Below, piece by piece: positions 43,952-52,816 of a stretch of DNA of 64,000 bases; positions within the stretch are counted from its first letter, which is position 1, and the number at the start of each line of letters is the position of its first letter. The translations under genes were made by a program, and so were the position numbers. The stretch covers positions 554,866 to 618,865 of the forward strand of contig NZ_KE695650.1 of NCBI RefSeq assembly GCF_000454065.1, written 5' to 3'. Below the pieces are notes generated by a model. It worked only from the letters and a program-made list of their open reading frames with translations, was not told the origin of the DNA and did not search any database. Origin of the DNA: Brevibacillus thermoruber 423 (GTDB lineage: Bacteria; Bacillota; Bacilli; Brevibacillales; Brevibacillaceae).

Positions 43952-45676
43952 ATGATCATTCGTGCCAGTCGGGTCGACCGCTACTTGTTTGATGCGTACC
44001 AGTACTCGTCGCGCACGGCGCGCGAATGGATGGAAGAAGCCAAAGCGCGGGCGCCGTGGTTCGACCGCGAACTGTTGGCCGATTTTTTCCTGGCGTTTTA
44101 TCTCGTCCATCCCGAAATTGACCAGACACAGGCGGCGCCGCCGTTCCACCGCTGGATGGTGCAGACGCTGATGAAACAGTATTTTTACCGGATGATCCAC
44201 CCGCGGACGGCAGGCCAGGAGAGCGCCGCCTTCAAGACGGCCATCAAGGCGCTCATGTGGCTGACGGCGTCGTTCGCGGAGGAGGTCAAACGCCGGGAGC
44301 GGGAACAGCGGCTGACTCCCTTGGTCGCCGGACTTCAGCAGAAGCAGGGACACGAGGGCAGGGAACAGGCCCAATTGTCCGAACTGTTGACGGAAAAACA
44401 GGCGGCCAGGCTTCAGTTGATCGGCTACACGCTGCAGCAGGGCAAGCGCGTGGTGGAGGACAAACAGGAGGCGATGGACACCCGGCCGCTGGTGGAAGCG
44501 GAGATCCGCTCCCTCAAAGCGCGCATTCAGGAACTTCGGGAAGAGATGCGGGTGAATGTTACCAAGCGCCCCAAGCTGCAGCAAAAAGTCAAAAAGCTGG
44601 AGGACGAGCTGGCCCAGCGGGAAAAACAGCACGAGCGGCTGTCCAGGCAGGAACGGGAGGCCGTGGCCCAATTGGAACAGGAGCTGGGGCAGTGGCTGGA
44701 CCGCTCGCTGAAAGAGACGCTGTCGCTGGAATCGGACGACACGTTGTTCGTCCATGAGCTGCTTACGGCCAGCCAGCGCTTCGCCAACCGCCGCTGGGGG
44801 CACGAGTTGGGCAAGCTCCGGCGCCAGAGCTTGGAACAATATATGAAGTGGCTGGAAAAGTTGAAACGGCATCCGGACCTGGTTGACTTCCTTAAAGAGG
44901 TGGGGCGCAACGTCCATCACGTCCGGGTGAAAAAGAAGCAGATGCGCTCGCGGCGGCTGCCGGAAGAATACTACGACCTGAGGCAGTCGGGCGACATCGC
45001 CCACATGCTGCCGAGCGAAGCCGGCCTTTTGGCCGATCCGGATTACGAGACGTATTTTCTGCTCAAGTGGGTGGAGCAGAAGCTGATGACGTACGACACC
45101 GTCGGATGGCTGGAGGAACCGCCCAAAGGTCCCGTGATCTGCATGCTGGACACCTCACATTCGATGCGGGGGAGCAAACTGCGCTTGGCCCAGCTCTTTG
45201 TGATGACGTTCGCCGCGCTCAGTCTCCTGGAAAAACGAGACTTTCTGCTGCTGCTGTTCGGCGCAAAAGGGGAGCTTCGCGAGCAGGCCCTGTACCACCG
45301 GCGGCCGGACTGGCCTGCGTTTTACGCGCTGGCGCAGATGGCCTTCGGAGGCGGGACGCACTTCGACGCGCCGATGAAGCGGGCCATCCAAATCGTGGAA
45401 GAGAACCGGCAGTTTCGCGGGGCTGACTTCGTCATGGTGACGGATGGGGTAGGCGGCCTTTCCCTGTACGTGCGGGAGATGCTGGCCGATCTGGCCAAGC
45501 GCAAACAGGTGCGGCTGCACAGTCTCATCGTCGGCTCGGCACGCCAGCACCTGGTCCAGAAGTACGACATTCTGGGCGTCTCCCACCAGGTCCGCTTTGC
45601 CGCGACATGGGACTGCCAGGAAGAGGGGAACACCCGTTTGTTTCTCGATGTGTTTGAGGAACGGAATCGTTCGTGA
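43952..45676 (+). CDS. VWA-domain protein, ViaA-like, with coiled coil
   Basis: This is a 574-residue protein. The N-terminal helical domain is followed by a long charged coiled-coil stretch (about 105-260, with EEVKRREREQRLTPL and KKLEDELAQREKQHERLSRQ). A C-terminal von Willebrand A domain follows, with the metal site motif LDTSHSMRG (DxSxS) and a later VTDGVG. The insertion makes it longer than ViaA (about 480). It is the partner of the AAA ATPase directly upstream. ATG 43952 follows GGAAGG and GGATG. Confidence 0.85.
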   Translation: MIIRASRVDRYLFDAYQYSSRTAREWMEEAKARAPWFDRELLADFFLAFYLVHPEIDQTQAAPPFHRWMVQTLMKQYFYRMIHPRTAGQESAAFKTAIKALMWLTASFAEEVKRREREQRLTPLVAGLQQKQGHEGREQAQLSELLTEKQAARLQLIGYTLQQGKRVVEDKQEAMDTRPLVEAEIRSLKARIQELREEMRVNVTKRPKLQQKVKKLEDELAQREKQHERLSRQEREAVAQLEQELGQWLDRSLKETLSLESDDTLFVHELLTASQRFANRRWGHELGKLRRQSLEQYMKWLEKLKRHPDLVDFLKEVGRNVHHVRVKKKQMRSRRLPEEYYDLRQSGDIAHMLPSEAGLLADPDYETYFLLKWVEQKLMTYDTVGWLEEPPKGPVICMLDTSHSMRGSKLRLAQLFVMTFAALSLLEKRDFLLLLFGAKGELREQALYHRRPDWPAFYALAQMAFGGGTHFDAPMKRAIQIVEENRQFRGADFVMVTDGVGGLSLYVREMLADLAKRKQVRLHSLIVGSARQHLVQKYDILGVSHQVRFAATWDCQEEGNTRLFLDVFEERNRS

Positions 45677-45697
45677 AGAACTGCCGCCCTACACGCA

Positions 45698-45742
45698 CAA
45701 AAAAATCCCGGACGCCTTGTCAAAAGGGCCGGGATTTTTTTG
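45698..45742. terminator. Bidirectional intrinsic terminator
   Basis: AAATCCCGG and CCGGGATTT arms with an inner CCTT/AAGG stem have A residues on one side and T residues on the other. It ends the viaA-like gene and, on the minus strand, the exonuclease gene. Confidence 0.88.
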
Positions 45743-45829
45743 CGTTCGTATTGAGGCTGCGATCGCGCAGGGAGGTTTCTCGCTTTGTCCGGCCGCTCCA
45801 CCGTCCTGGCAGACCGGCTCTGCCGCGTC

Positions 45830-46708
45830 TCAGCTTACCCTGCTGACCAGCGTGCGTCCAAACTCCAGTTCGGCAAACTTATCCCGAACCCGCTCCCGAT
45901 CGTATTCCCATCGCGCTGCTTCCAGCGAAAAGTCGATCGGCGCGTCACGGAAAATCGTCGCCAGTTTTTTGCTCAGATAGACCTGCTCGCGGTGTTCTTC
46001 CAGTTTGGCGCGCAGCTTGGGCGTGCACGCGTCCAGATTGGCGTACAGTCCGTCCAGGGAGCCGTGGGCGGCTATCAGCCTGACTGCCGTCTTTTCGCCG
46101 ATCCCCGGACAACCGGGAATGCAGTCGGAGGCGTCGCCCATCAGCGCCTTCACGTCGACGACCTGTTCCGGTCTGATCCCGCGGACGGCCAGCAGGCTGG
46201 CGGGTGTGTAGTGTTCGTGCTTGCCGCCGTTTTTCAGGATTTTCACGCTGACCTGATCGGACAAAAGCTGCAGGCTGTCGTAATCGCCGGTCGCGATGAC
46301 CACCTGATGTCCCTCGGCCGCGAGACGCGCGCTGACCGTGCCGAGAATGTCGTCTCCTTCATACCCTGGGCAGCCCAGGTTGGGGACGGAAAATGCGTCG
46401 GTCACCTCCTTGACCAGTTCAAACTGGGGAACCAGCTCCTCAGGCGGCGCCACCCGGTTGGACTTGTACCCGTCGTACCACTGGCTGCGGATCAGGGTTT
46501 CCCGCGCAGCCACATCCCAGCCGATGGCGACATGGGTGGGGCGCACCAGGTCGGCGTAGTCCAGCATCATTTTCGTAAACCCGTAGACAGCGTTTGTATA
46601 AACACCTTGCGAGGTCTGCCGATACCCGCCCGCCCAGGCGGAGGCGTAAAAGGCGCGAAACAAAAAACTCATGCCGTCAATGAGCAGTACTTTGCAGGGT
46701 TGATTCAC
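45830..46708 (-). CDS. 5'-3' exonuclease, YpcP-like (PolA N-domain family)
   Basis: This 292-residue flap endonuclease/5'-3' exonuclease resembles the N-terminal domain of DNA polymerase I. Motifs are LLIDGMSFLFRAF, the acidic sites YEGDDILGT and IATGDYDSLQLL, and the helix-hairpin-helix GCPGIGEKTAVRL. It lacks the polymerase part, like YpcP/ExoA-type stand-alone enzymes used in RNA primer removal and repair. GTG 46708 follows GAGGAG at a distance of 11 bases. The longer frame to 46741 contains that ribosome binding site. It ends convergent with the viaA-like gene. Confidence 0.88.
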   Translation of the reverse strand: MNQPCKVLLIDGMSFLFRAFYASAWAGGYRQTSQGVYTNAVYGFTKMMLDYADLVRPTHVAIGWDVAARETLIRSQWYDGYKSNRVAPPEELVPQFELVKEVTDAFSVPNLGCPGYEGDDILGTVSARLAAEGHQVVIATGDYDSLQLLSDQVSVKILKNGGKHEHYTPASLLAVRGIRPEQVVDVKALMGDASDCIPGCPGIGEKTAVRLIAAHGSLDGLYANLDACTPKLRAKLEEHREQVYLSKKLATIFRDAPIDFSLEAARWEYDRERVRDKFAELEFGRTLVSRVS

Positions 46709-46799
46709 AAAAACGCGACTCCTCTCGTGTCCAACTGTCACGACCCATTATAGCACAAAGCGGCCGGCCGACCTTGACAGATTTTACATCGCCGGACAC

Positions 46800-46832
46800 T
46801 GCATGGATGCGTTCGGCGGAGGGATGATAGTA
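46800..46832 (+). promoter_or_regulatory. Candidate sigma-G promoter of the SASP gene
   Basis: TGCATG (46800-46805) and GATAGTA (46826-46832) resemble the sigma-G -35 and -10, but the spacer of 20 bases is long. Forespore expression is expected from the gene itself. Confidence 0.35.
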
Positions 46833-46951
46833 ACACGAGAGAGCCGGAGACGCTTTCTTCCCAACGCCTCTCGGTCTCATCGGAGAGAAGCGGCTTCGCT
46901 GACGGTTCAACCCCGTCCCGGGAGAAAACACGCTTAAAGGAGGAATCACAC

Positions 46952-47155
46952 GTGGCAAACAACACTGGTGGATCCAACAACCTGGTAGTTCCTCAAGCAA
47001 ACGCGGCGCTTGACCAACTGAAGTACGAGATCGCTGCTGAATTCGGCGTAAACCTGGGCGCTGACACCACCTCCCGTCAAAACGGTTCCGTAGGTGGAGA
47101 AATCACCAAGCGTCTGGTAAGCTTTGCTGAACAACAACTGGCCGGCCGCGGCTAA
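46952..47155 (+). CDS. ssp: Alpha/beta-type small acid-soluble spore protein
   Basis: This 67-residue SASP coats and protects DNA in the dormant spore. It has the two family blocks: [11 protein letters not shown], which holds the GPR protease cleavage site within EIA/AEFGV, and [11 protein letters not shown] with the C-terminal helix. The AAGGAGG site is perfect and a strong terminator follows. Composition and codon use suggest high expression. It proves that the organism makes endospores. Confidence 0.96.
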   Translation: MANNTGGSNNLVVPQANAALDQLKYEIAAEFGVNLGADTTSRQNGSVGGEITKRLVSFAEQQLAGRG

Positions 47156-47182
47156 CACCCGGCAAAAAGGAAATAACTGGAT

Positions 47183-47215
47183 GAAAAAGGCCCCGGACAG
47201 GGGCCTTTTCATTTT
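47183..47215 (+). terminator. Intrinsic terminator of the SASP gene
   Basis: A 10-bp stem AAAAGGCCCC/GGGGCCTTTT is followed by CATTTT. Confidence 0.88.
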
Positions 47216-47343
47216 GTGCGTTTGGTGCACACGCCCTTTCTTTGCCTCCCGGTGTAAACACACAATCACATTCGGGGACTAGTCATATGGTGTAGGGAAC
47301 AGGCAAATAAACCATGGCTGACGGAAAGGAGTGACGTCCGGGG

Positions 47344-47616
47344 ATGAAAAAGAAAGAAGTAAAGCGCCTGCTGCGGGAAAATCCTGATTTCGAGGCGTGG
47401 CTGATGCAGGACGCTTCCCGCATCTCCAGTATCCGCGCCAATCCGGACACGGCAGGTGAGCTGTTCAGGCGCTGGAACGACCGAAAAAAAGGGAAGATCG
47501 ACTTTGGCACCATCTCGCAGAAGACAAAACGGGCCAGCGAGATGCTGACGAACATGACGTCCATCATGGAGATGATGGCCGATTACAACAAAAAACAGGT
47601 GGAGCAGGAACCCTAG
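47344..47616 (+). CDS. Conserved-looking hypothetical protein (90 aa)
   Basis: This 90-residue basic, helical protein starts MKKKEVKRLLRENPDFEAWL and has a second NPD motif (ANPDTAGELFRRW). Its C-terminal half is methionine-rich (MLTNMTSIMEMM). It has no signal or membrane span. GGAAAGGAG precedes ATG 47344 by about 12 bases and a terminator follows at once, so it is a real transcription unit. I do not recognise the family. Its place after the SASP gene hints at sporulation but does not prove it. Confidence 0.7.
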   Translation: MKKKEVKRLLRENPDFEAWLMQDASRISSIRANPDTAGELFRRWNDRKKGKIDFGTISQKTKRASEMLTNMTSIMEMMADYNKKQVEQEP

Positions 47617-47646
47617 GAAGGCTGGTTGGCTAGCCTTCTTTTTTTC
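47616..47646 (+). terminator. Intrinsic terminator
   Basis: GAAGGCT/AGCCTTC arms (47617-47623 and 47632-47638) with an eight-base loop are followed by eight T. Confidence 0.88.
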
Positions 47647-47648
47647 TT

Positions 47649-47677
47649 TTTCCTTTCCCGTAGTCTTTTGGTATACT
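47649..47677 (+). promoter_or_regulatory. Extended -10 promoter of the M23 peptidase gene
   Basis: TATACT (47672-47677) is preceded by TGG, the extended -10 signal. A weak -35 (TTTCCT, 47649-47654) lies 17 bases upstream. The gene starts 22 bases later. Confidence 0.55.
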
Positions 47678-47699
47678 GGAAAATGGGAGGGAATGCGTG

Positions 47700-48572
47700 A
47701 TGATTCAAGCGCTCGCCAATCTGCTGGTCGTTGCCGCTCTGGTTGCTGCCGCGGGGACAAGCTCCTTCGGCAAGGAAGCGGCGACCGCCGTTCAAGCTGC
47801 GGTTCAACATCCCTACCTGTCCATAGCGCCCGCGAAGACACACCCGGGCGACGCCGTGCTGATCCGGAGCAGCCGTGTGCAATCAGTCACGGTGTTGGGA
47901 AAAACCTACCGGCTGATTCCTTCCCATGGAGCGTATGTCCGGTTTATTCCCATTCCCTTTGACGCGAAGCCGGGCACGTACGCGGTGCTGTCGGCGGACA
48001 AGCAGCGTCTCGCCAGCCTGACGATCGCACCCAAGACCTTTGCCGTCGACAAGCTTACCGTCAGCAAACAGATGAACCAGATGCGGCAGAACACGGAACG
48101 GATCGACGCCGACCAGAAAAAGATCAACGCGGCCCGCTCCCGCTCCGCCCAGACGCCGTATTTTATCGATACGTTTCTCATGCCTGCCCAAGGCCGTTTG
48201 ACGACACCGTTCGGCTATCAGCGCGTCGTCAACGGGAAAGCGGCGAACCGCCATGCCGCCATTGACATCGCCAACAAAACGGGAACGCCCATCGCGGCCA
48301 GCAACAACGGCAAGGTGGTGCTGGCAGAATCCCTCTATTTGACAGGAAACACGATTATCATCGACCACGGCCTCAACGTGTTTTCGATCTACGCCCACCT
48401 GTCCAGGCTGGACGTGAAAACAGGGGACATGGTCAAACGCGGCCAGATCATCGGCCGCATGGGGAGCACCGGTTTTTCCACCGGTCCCCATCTGCACTAC
48501 GGCATGCTGATCGGCAACACGTATGTCAACCCGCAGCCGTTTTTGGAGGCATCGCCTTTCCTCTGGGAGTGA
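47700..48572 (+). CDS. Secreted M23-family peptidoglycan endopeptidase
   Basis: This is a 290-residue protein with an N-terminal hydrophobic signal (MIQALANLLVVAALVAAAGT), a beta-rich linker domain (about 40-105), a helical stalk (about 110-150) and a C-terminal LytM/M23 domain. The zinc ligands are visible as HAAID and HLHYG. It cleaves peptide cross-links of peptidoglycan and is likely exported or membrane-anchored. ATG 47700 is preferred over GTG 47697 by spacing to GGGAGGG. It lies upstream of relQ, with 17 bases between. Confidence 0.88.
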   Translation: MIQALANLLVVAALVAAAGTSSFGKEAATAVQAAVQHPYLSIAPAKTHPGDAVLIRSSRVQSVTVLGKTYRLIPSHGAYVRFIPIPFDAKPGTYAVLSADKQRLASLTIAPKTFAVDKLTVSKQMNQMRQNTERIDADQKKINAARSRSAQTPYFIDTFLMPAQGRLTTPFGYQRVVNGKAANRHAAIDIANKTGTPIAASNNGKVVLAESLYLTGNTIIIDHGLNVFSIYAHLSRLDVKTGDMVKRGQIIGRMGSTGFSTGPHLHYGMLIGNTYVNPQPFLEASPFLWE

Positions 48573-48589
48573 CATGGAGGTGAATTTGC

Positions 48590-49405
48590 ATGAACACAGC
48601 GCACGTCCCCAACAAAGTGCTGAACAACCTCGTTCATTTTCTGGCGCCGTACGAACAGGCTGTCGATGAACTCAAGCTGAAATTGAAAGGCATCAAGTAC
48701 GGCTTTTTGAAAAGCGGCCGCTATTCACCCATCGAGTTCGTCGTCGGGCGGGTGAAAAAGGTGGACAGCCTGATCAAGAAAGCCCAGGAAAGAGGCATCG
48801 ATTTTCATCAGGACACCTGGCAGGAGAGAGTGGCCAGGGAGATCACCGATATCGCCGGACTGCGCGTCGTCTGCCGGTACATCGACGACGTGCGTGAAGT
48901 CCAGCAGCTTTTGCAGGAGAGGGAAGACATCGAAGTCCACGACATCAAGGACTACATCGCGACGCCCAAGGAATCCGGATACCGCAGCATCCACATGATC
49001 GTTTCCTACACGGTGTACCACGGGAGCGAGAAAATCACCCTGTTCTGCGAAATTCAGATTCGTACGTTAGGCATGAACTTTTGGGCGACGAACGAACACG
49101 AGCTGCGTTACAAATACGCCGGGAACATCCCGGAAAACGTGCTGCAGCAGCTCCACGAGGCGTCCGTGATCACACACCAGTTGGACGTCTTGATGAACAG
49201 CCTGCGCCAGGAGATTTTGACACCGCCTGAAGTGGACACGTCGCTGGAGGAGAAACTGGAAGAAATCTTCTCGCTGTACGTAAAACAGGATTACGAATCG
49301 GCGGCGGCGTTGTACCGCGAACATGTGAGCGGATTTGAACAGGCGTTTCAGGACAATCCGAAATTTAAAATGATCCATGATCTGCTGGGCAAGCGTTTGG
49401 GCTAG
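48590..49405 (+). CDS. Small alarmone synthetase, RelQ/YjbM-like
   Basis: This is a 271-residue single-domain (p)ppGpp synthetase. The RelA/SpoT synthetase core is visible as EITDIAGLRVVCRYIDDV, KDYIATPKESGYRSIHM and FCEIQIRTLGMNFWATNEHE. There is no hydrolase, TGS or ACT domain, so it is a SAS. It is longer than typical RelQ (about 210) by a C-terminal helical tail. Such enzymes respond to wall stress and starvation at the transcript level. Its neighbours are a wall endopeptidase and a carboxypeptidase, in line with wall-stress use. GGAGGTG precedes ATG 48590. Confidence 0.88.
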   Translation: MNTAHVPNKVLNNLVHFLAPYEQAVDELKLKLKGIKYGFLKSGRYSPIEFVVGRVKKVDSLIKKAQERGIDFHQDTWQERVAREITDIAGLRVVCRYIDDVREVQQLLQEREDIEVHDIKDYIATPKESGYRSIHMIVSYTVYHGSEKITLFCEIQIRTLGMNFWATNEHELRYKYAGNIPENVLQQLHEASVITHQLDVLMNSLRQEILTPPEVDTSLEEKLEEIFSLYVKQDYESAAALYREHVSGFEQAFQDNPKFKMIHDLLGKRLG

Positions 49406-49457
49406 CCGAGCAAGGGCGTGCTGATGCCCGCAAGTACCAAGAAAGGAACCGACAACC

Positions 49458-50687
49458 ATGCGTCTACTGCTTACGTACCTGCTCGTTGCGGCCTGCGTCC
49501 TGTGCAATCTCGGCGTTCGGCCCGCATCCGCCCGGGGGGAGGACAATCTGACACCCAGCGGCATTTACGGGGAGTCTGCCATCCTGATCGACGCAGCAAC
49601 GGGTCAGGTACTGTTTGAAAAAAATCCACATCTTCGCCTGTATCCGGCGAGCATCACCAAAATCGCCACCGGTATCTACGCGATTGAGAACGGCAATCCG
49701 GACGATCTTGTAACCGTCTCCAAAAACGCGCGCAACGAAGAAGGCACCCGCGTGTACCTGGGGGAAGGGGAGCAGGTGACCCTGCGCAAGCTGGAGTACG
49801 GATTGCTGATGAATTCCGGCAACGACGCGGCGACCGCCATCGCGGAGCATTTGGGCGGCAGCGTTCAGCATTTCGCCGACCAATTGAACACATACCTACA
49901 GGAAAAGGTGGGTGTCACCGAGACCCATTTCACGAACGCCCACGGCCTGCACGATCCCAATCACTACACGACCGCAGCCGACATGGCCAAAATCGCCCAA
50001 TATGCGATGAAAAACCCGACCTTCCGCGAGATCGTGGCCACCGTCCGCCTGCCGTGGGACGGCCGCGAGTGGAAGACGGTGCTGATCAATCACAACAAAC
50101 TGCTCCGCAATTACGAAGGAGCGACCGGGATCAAGAACGGTTTTACCGACCAGGCCATGCACACGCTGGTGGGTTCGGCCAAGCGCGGAGAAACGGAACT
50201 GATCGCCGTGACGATGAAAGCGGGGTCCAGCGCGTATGCGTACAAGGACGTGACCGCCATGCTGGACTACGGGTTTGCCCACTTTGAGACCAGGCAGGTG
50301 GCTTCTGCCGGCCAGACATTTGGACAGGCTGTTGCGGCCAACGGCGGTACACCGGCGGTCACCTACCAGGCGGAAACCGATCTGTACGCCACAGTCCCCA
50401 AAGGGACGGAGCCGCAAACGGAGCTGACTGCCGACGGCCAGCTTCTGGTCAGGGCGGGGGAGCTGACCCAGACACTGCCGTTACTGCGAAAAGAACCCCC
50501 CCGCGCCGCCGCCCTTGCTGCTCCCGCAAAAAAGGAGACGGCAGCGGCTTCCGCAGCGCCGCGATACGCGATTTTCTTTGCCTGGCTGCTGTTAAACCTG
50601 TTTTTGTTCGGCCTGACCGTCGCGCGATCCCGCCGGCGCCGCCGGGAGAGACTCCGGCATCTGCCGCGCCGCGCGCATTGGTCCTGA
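49458..50687 (+). CDS. D-Ala-D-Ala carboxypeptidase, DacF-like (S11), with KNG third motif
   Basis: This 409-residue penicillin-binding protein has a signal peptide ending SARG, the serine motif SITK at 65-68, SGN at 120-122 and the third motif KNG at 226-228 (GIKNGFT), where KTG is usual. A C-terminal beta domain follows and then a membrane span (about 372-392) with an Arg-rich tail. It trims the last D-Ala of wall pentapeptides outside the membrane. In Bacillus DacF-type enzymes act in spore cortex formation; that role is suggested, not shown. GAAAGGAA precedes ATG 49458. Confidence 0.87.
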   Translation: MRLLLTYLLVAACVLCNLGVRPASARGEDNLTPSGIYGESAILIDAATGQVLFEKNPHLRLYPASITKIATGIYAIENGNPDDLVTVSKNARNEEGTRVYLGEGEQVTLRKLEYGLLMNSGNDAATAIAEHLGGSVQHFADQLNTYLQEKVGVTETHFTNAHGLHDPNHYTTAADMAKIAQYAMKNPTFREIVATVRLPWDGREWKTVLINHNKLLRNYEGATGIKNGFTDQAMHTLVGSAKRGETELIAVTMKAGSSAYAYKDVTAMLDYGFAHFETRQVASAGQTFGQAVAANGGTPAVTYQAETDLYATVPKGTEPQTELTADGQLLVRAGELTQTLPLLRKEPPRAAALAAPAKKETAAASAAPRYAIFFAWLLLNLFLFGLTVARSRRRRRERLRHLPRRAHWS

Positions 50688-50790
50688 TGATGGACGTCCC
50701 GACCGGGGCGTCCTCTTTTTTGTATGGAATGCCGCTTCCCGACAAACACTGAGCGTGATGGTATGTTGGGAAGAAAAGAGGGAACTCGTC

Positions 50791-51861
50791 ATGATTGACA
50801 TCATTTGCACGATCGGACCGGCCAGCCGGGATGTGGAGATGCTGAAGCGGCTGGCGGCCAGCGGCATGACGATCGCCCGGTTGAACATGTCTCACGGAGA
50901 TCACCGTTCTCACCAAGCCGCGATCCGCAACATCCGTCAGGCGGGAAGCGAGCTCGGGCGGAAAATCAGGCTGTTGGGCGACCTGCAGGGACCGAAGATC
51001 AGGCTGGGAGAAGTAAACGGCGAGGTCGTGCTGAACGCGGGTGAACCCTTCATCCTGCACATGCAGCCGACGGTCGGCAGCCAGCACGAGGCCAGCGTCG
51101 ATTACCCCGGTCTGGTCGACGACGTCAAGCCGGGGGCGCGGATTCACATCAACGACGGGGAGGTCAAGCTGCTCGTGCAGCAGGTGACCAAAGATTCGCT
51201 GCTGACCCGGGTGATCGTCGGCGGTCCCATCTCCAGCCACAAGGGCATCAACGTGCCGGGGACCCCTCTCCGCCTGCCGCCGCTGACCGGGAAGGACAAG
51301 GACGACCTGCGCTTTTTGCTGATGGAAAAAGTGGATTACGTCGCCTGTTCGTTCATACGCGACGGAGGGCAGATGGACGAGATTCGCGCCTTTGCGGGAG
51401 TGGCGCGCGGACACGCGCCGTCGTTTGTGGCCAAGCTGGAAACAATAGACGCCCTGCGTCACTTCAACGCCATCGCGGACGCGGCAGACGGGGTGATGAT
51501 CGCCCGCGGCGACCTGGGCGTGGAGGTTCCGTTCGAGTGGGTGCCGCTGCTGCAAAAAGCGATCATCCGGGAATGCCGGCGCAAGGGCATTTACTGCATC
51601 ACGGCTACCCACATGCTGCAGTCGATGACGGAGCATCCCGTGCCCACCCGAGCGGAGGTCACCGACATTTTTCAAGCCGTGCTGGACGGCACCAACGCCG
51701 TGATGCTTTCCGCGGAGAGCGCAAGCGGCGCCTATCCGGCGGAAAGTACGGACACGCTGGCAACAGTGGCCGCCTTTGCCGAAAGGGTGGCGGCCGATCA
51801 ACCGTTTGACTGGGACGACATCCTGCACCTTCTTTCCGCGCAGGGACAAACGGGGCTGTGA
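50791..51861 (+). CDS. Pyruvate kinase-like protein lacking the C-terminal domain
   Basis: This is a 356-residue protein with the pyruvate kinase barrel and B domain: start CTIGPASRD, ARLNMSHG, LGDLQGPKIR, the catalytic lysine in FVAKLET, the metal site GVMIARGDLGVE, and RAEVTDIFQAVLDGTNAVML. It stops there, while normal enzymes go on for about 110 residues (allosteric domain) or more. ATHMLQSM replaces the usual ATQMLESM. It is probably a second, unregulated or repurposed enzyme. ATG 50791 follows AGAGGGAA; the upstream frame has no ribosome binding site. Confidence 0.82.
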   Translation: MIDIICTIGPASRDVEMLKRLAASGMTIARLNMSHGDHRSHQAAIRNIRQAGSELGRKIRLLGDLQGPKIRLGEVNGEVVLNAGEPFILHMQPTVGSQHEASVDYPGLVDDVKPGARIHINDGEVKLLVQQVTKDSLLTRVIVGGPISSHKGINVPGTPLRLPPLTGKDKDDLRFLLMEKVDYVACSFIRDGGQMDEIRAFAGVARGHAPSFVAKLETIDALRHFNAIADAADGVMIARGDLGVEVPFEWVPLLQKAIIRECRRKGIYCITATHMLQSMTEHPVPTRAEVTDIFQAVLDGTNAVMLSAESASGAYPAESTDTLATVAAFAERVAADQPFDWDDILHLLSAQGQTGL

Positions 51862-51937
51862 CAACAGCCGTGTCCATCAGCGGTACCCCGGCGTATCGTA
51901 GGAAGAGATCCCATTTTCCTGCAAAGGGGGAAACGCG

Positions 51938-52816
51938 ATGGACAGCGCGACATGCCCTGCACCTGAAGTGTCCGTGATTATCCCGGCCCGAAACGAAGCC
52001 AAGCGAATCGTCCGCGTCATCCAAGAGGCACAGCGGGTGTCCCCCTTGACGGAAGTCATTGTCGTCTGCAACGGTGTGACGGATCACACAACCAAACTGG
52101 CGCTGGAAAACGGAGCCAGGGTGATCGAAGCGGCTCCCTCTCTCGGTCACGACGTCGGTCGTGCCGTTGGAGCCTTTTTTGCCAGAGGGGACGTGATGTT
52201 GTTCATCGACGCGGATTTTCTGGTGCCGGCTTTCAAACTTCGCCGGTACGTGGACGAAGTGAAAAAGGGATGGGATGTGGTGCTCAACGCCTATTCCGGC
52301 TATCAATCCAAGGGGATCATCAACCCCACGTCTCTCGCCAAACGGCTGTTGAATCACATCGTGGGGCGGCCTGATCTGGTCGGCAGCTCCCTGACCACCG
52401 TCCCGCACGCCATGAGCCGGCTGGCGGCCGAGCGGATCGGCTTCGAGGAGCTGGCTGTCCCGCCCAAGGCACAGGTCAAGGCCGTGCTGCAGGGACTGAC
52501 CATCACAAGAGTCTGCCCGATCAACACTGCGCGGCTGAACGATCCGCGCATCGGGCGAAAAGATAGAGTCGTTGATCTCGTGTTGGGCGATCATGCGGAA
52601 GCCATCGCCGTCTATCTGAGAGAAAAGGGGGAGCGGGCAGGCTTTTTCGATCAGGAACGAAACCGGGATCTGCTGCTGTTTCCTCCGCAACAGCACCTGC
52701 GGACCGTGTACAGGCAGGAAACGATTCGGGCGACAGGGGGGAGTTGGCGTGATGGTGGAAAAGCCAAGCAAAAGACTCTGCACAAAACCGGGCCCAAAAC
52801 GCGTCGTCCGCGCTAG
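51938..52816 (+). CDS. Glycosyltransferase family 2, first of a tandem pair
   Basis: This 292-residue GT-A enzyme has VSVIIPARNEAKRI at the start, the nucleotide/metal site MLFIDADF and conserved runs SLGHDVGRAVGAFFARGD and SSLTTVPHAMSR. It has no membrane span and ends in a strongly basic tail (KAKQKTLHKTGPKTRRPR). The next gene encodes a clear paralogue and overlaps its last 65 bases in another frame. The sugar and acceptor are unknown; spore-coat or envelope glycans are plausible. ATG 51938 follows AAGGGGGAAA. Confidence 0.8.
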   Translation: MDSATCPAPEVSVIIPARNEAKRIVRVIQEAQRVSPLTEVIVVCNGVTDHTTKLALENGARVIEAAPSLGHDVGRAVGAFFARGDVMLFIDADFLVPAFKLRRYVDEVKKGWDVVLNAYSGYQSKGIINPTSLAKRLLNHIVGRPDLVGSSLTTVPHAMSRLAAERIGFEELAVPPKAQVKAVLQGLTITRVCPINTARLNDPRIGRKDRVVDLVLGDHAEAIAVYLREKGERAGFFDQERNRDLLLFPPQQHLRTVYRQETIRATGGSWRDGGKAKQKTLHKTGPKTRRPR

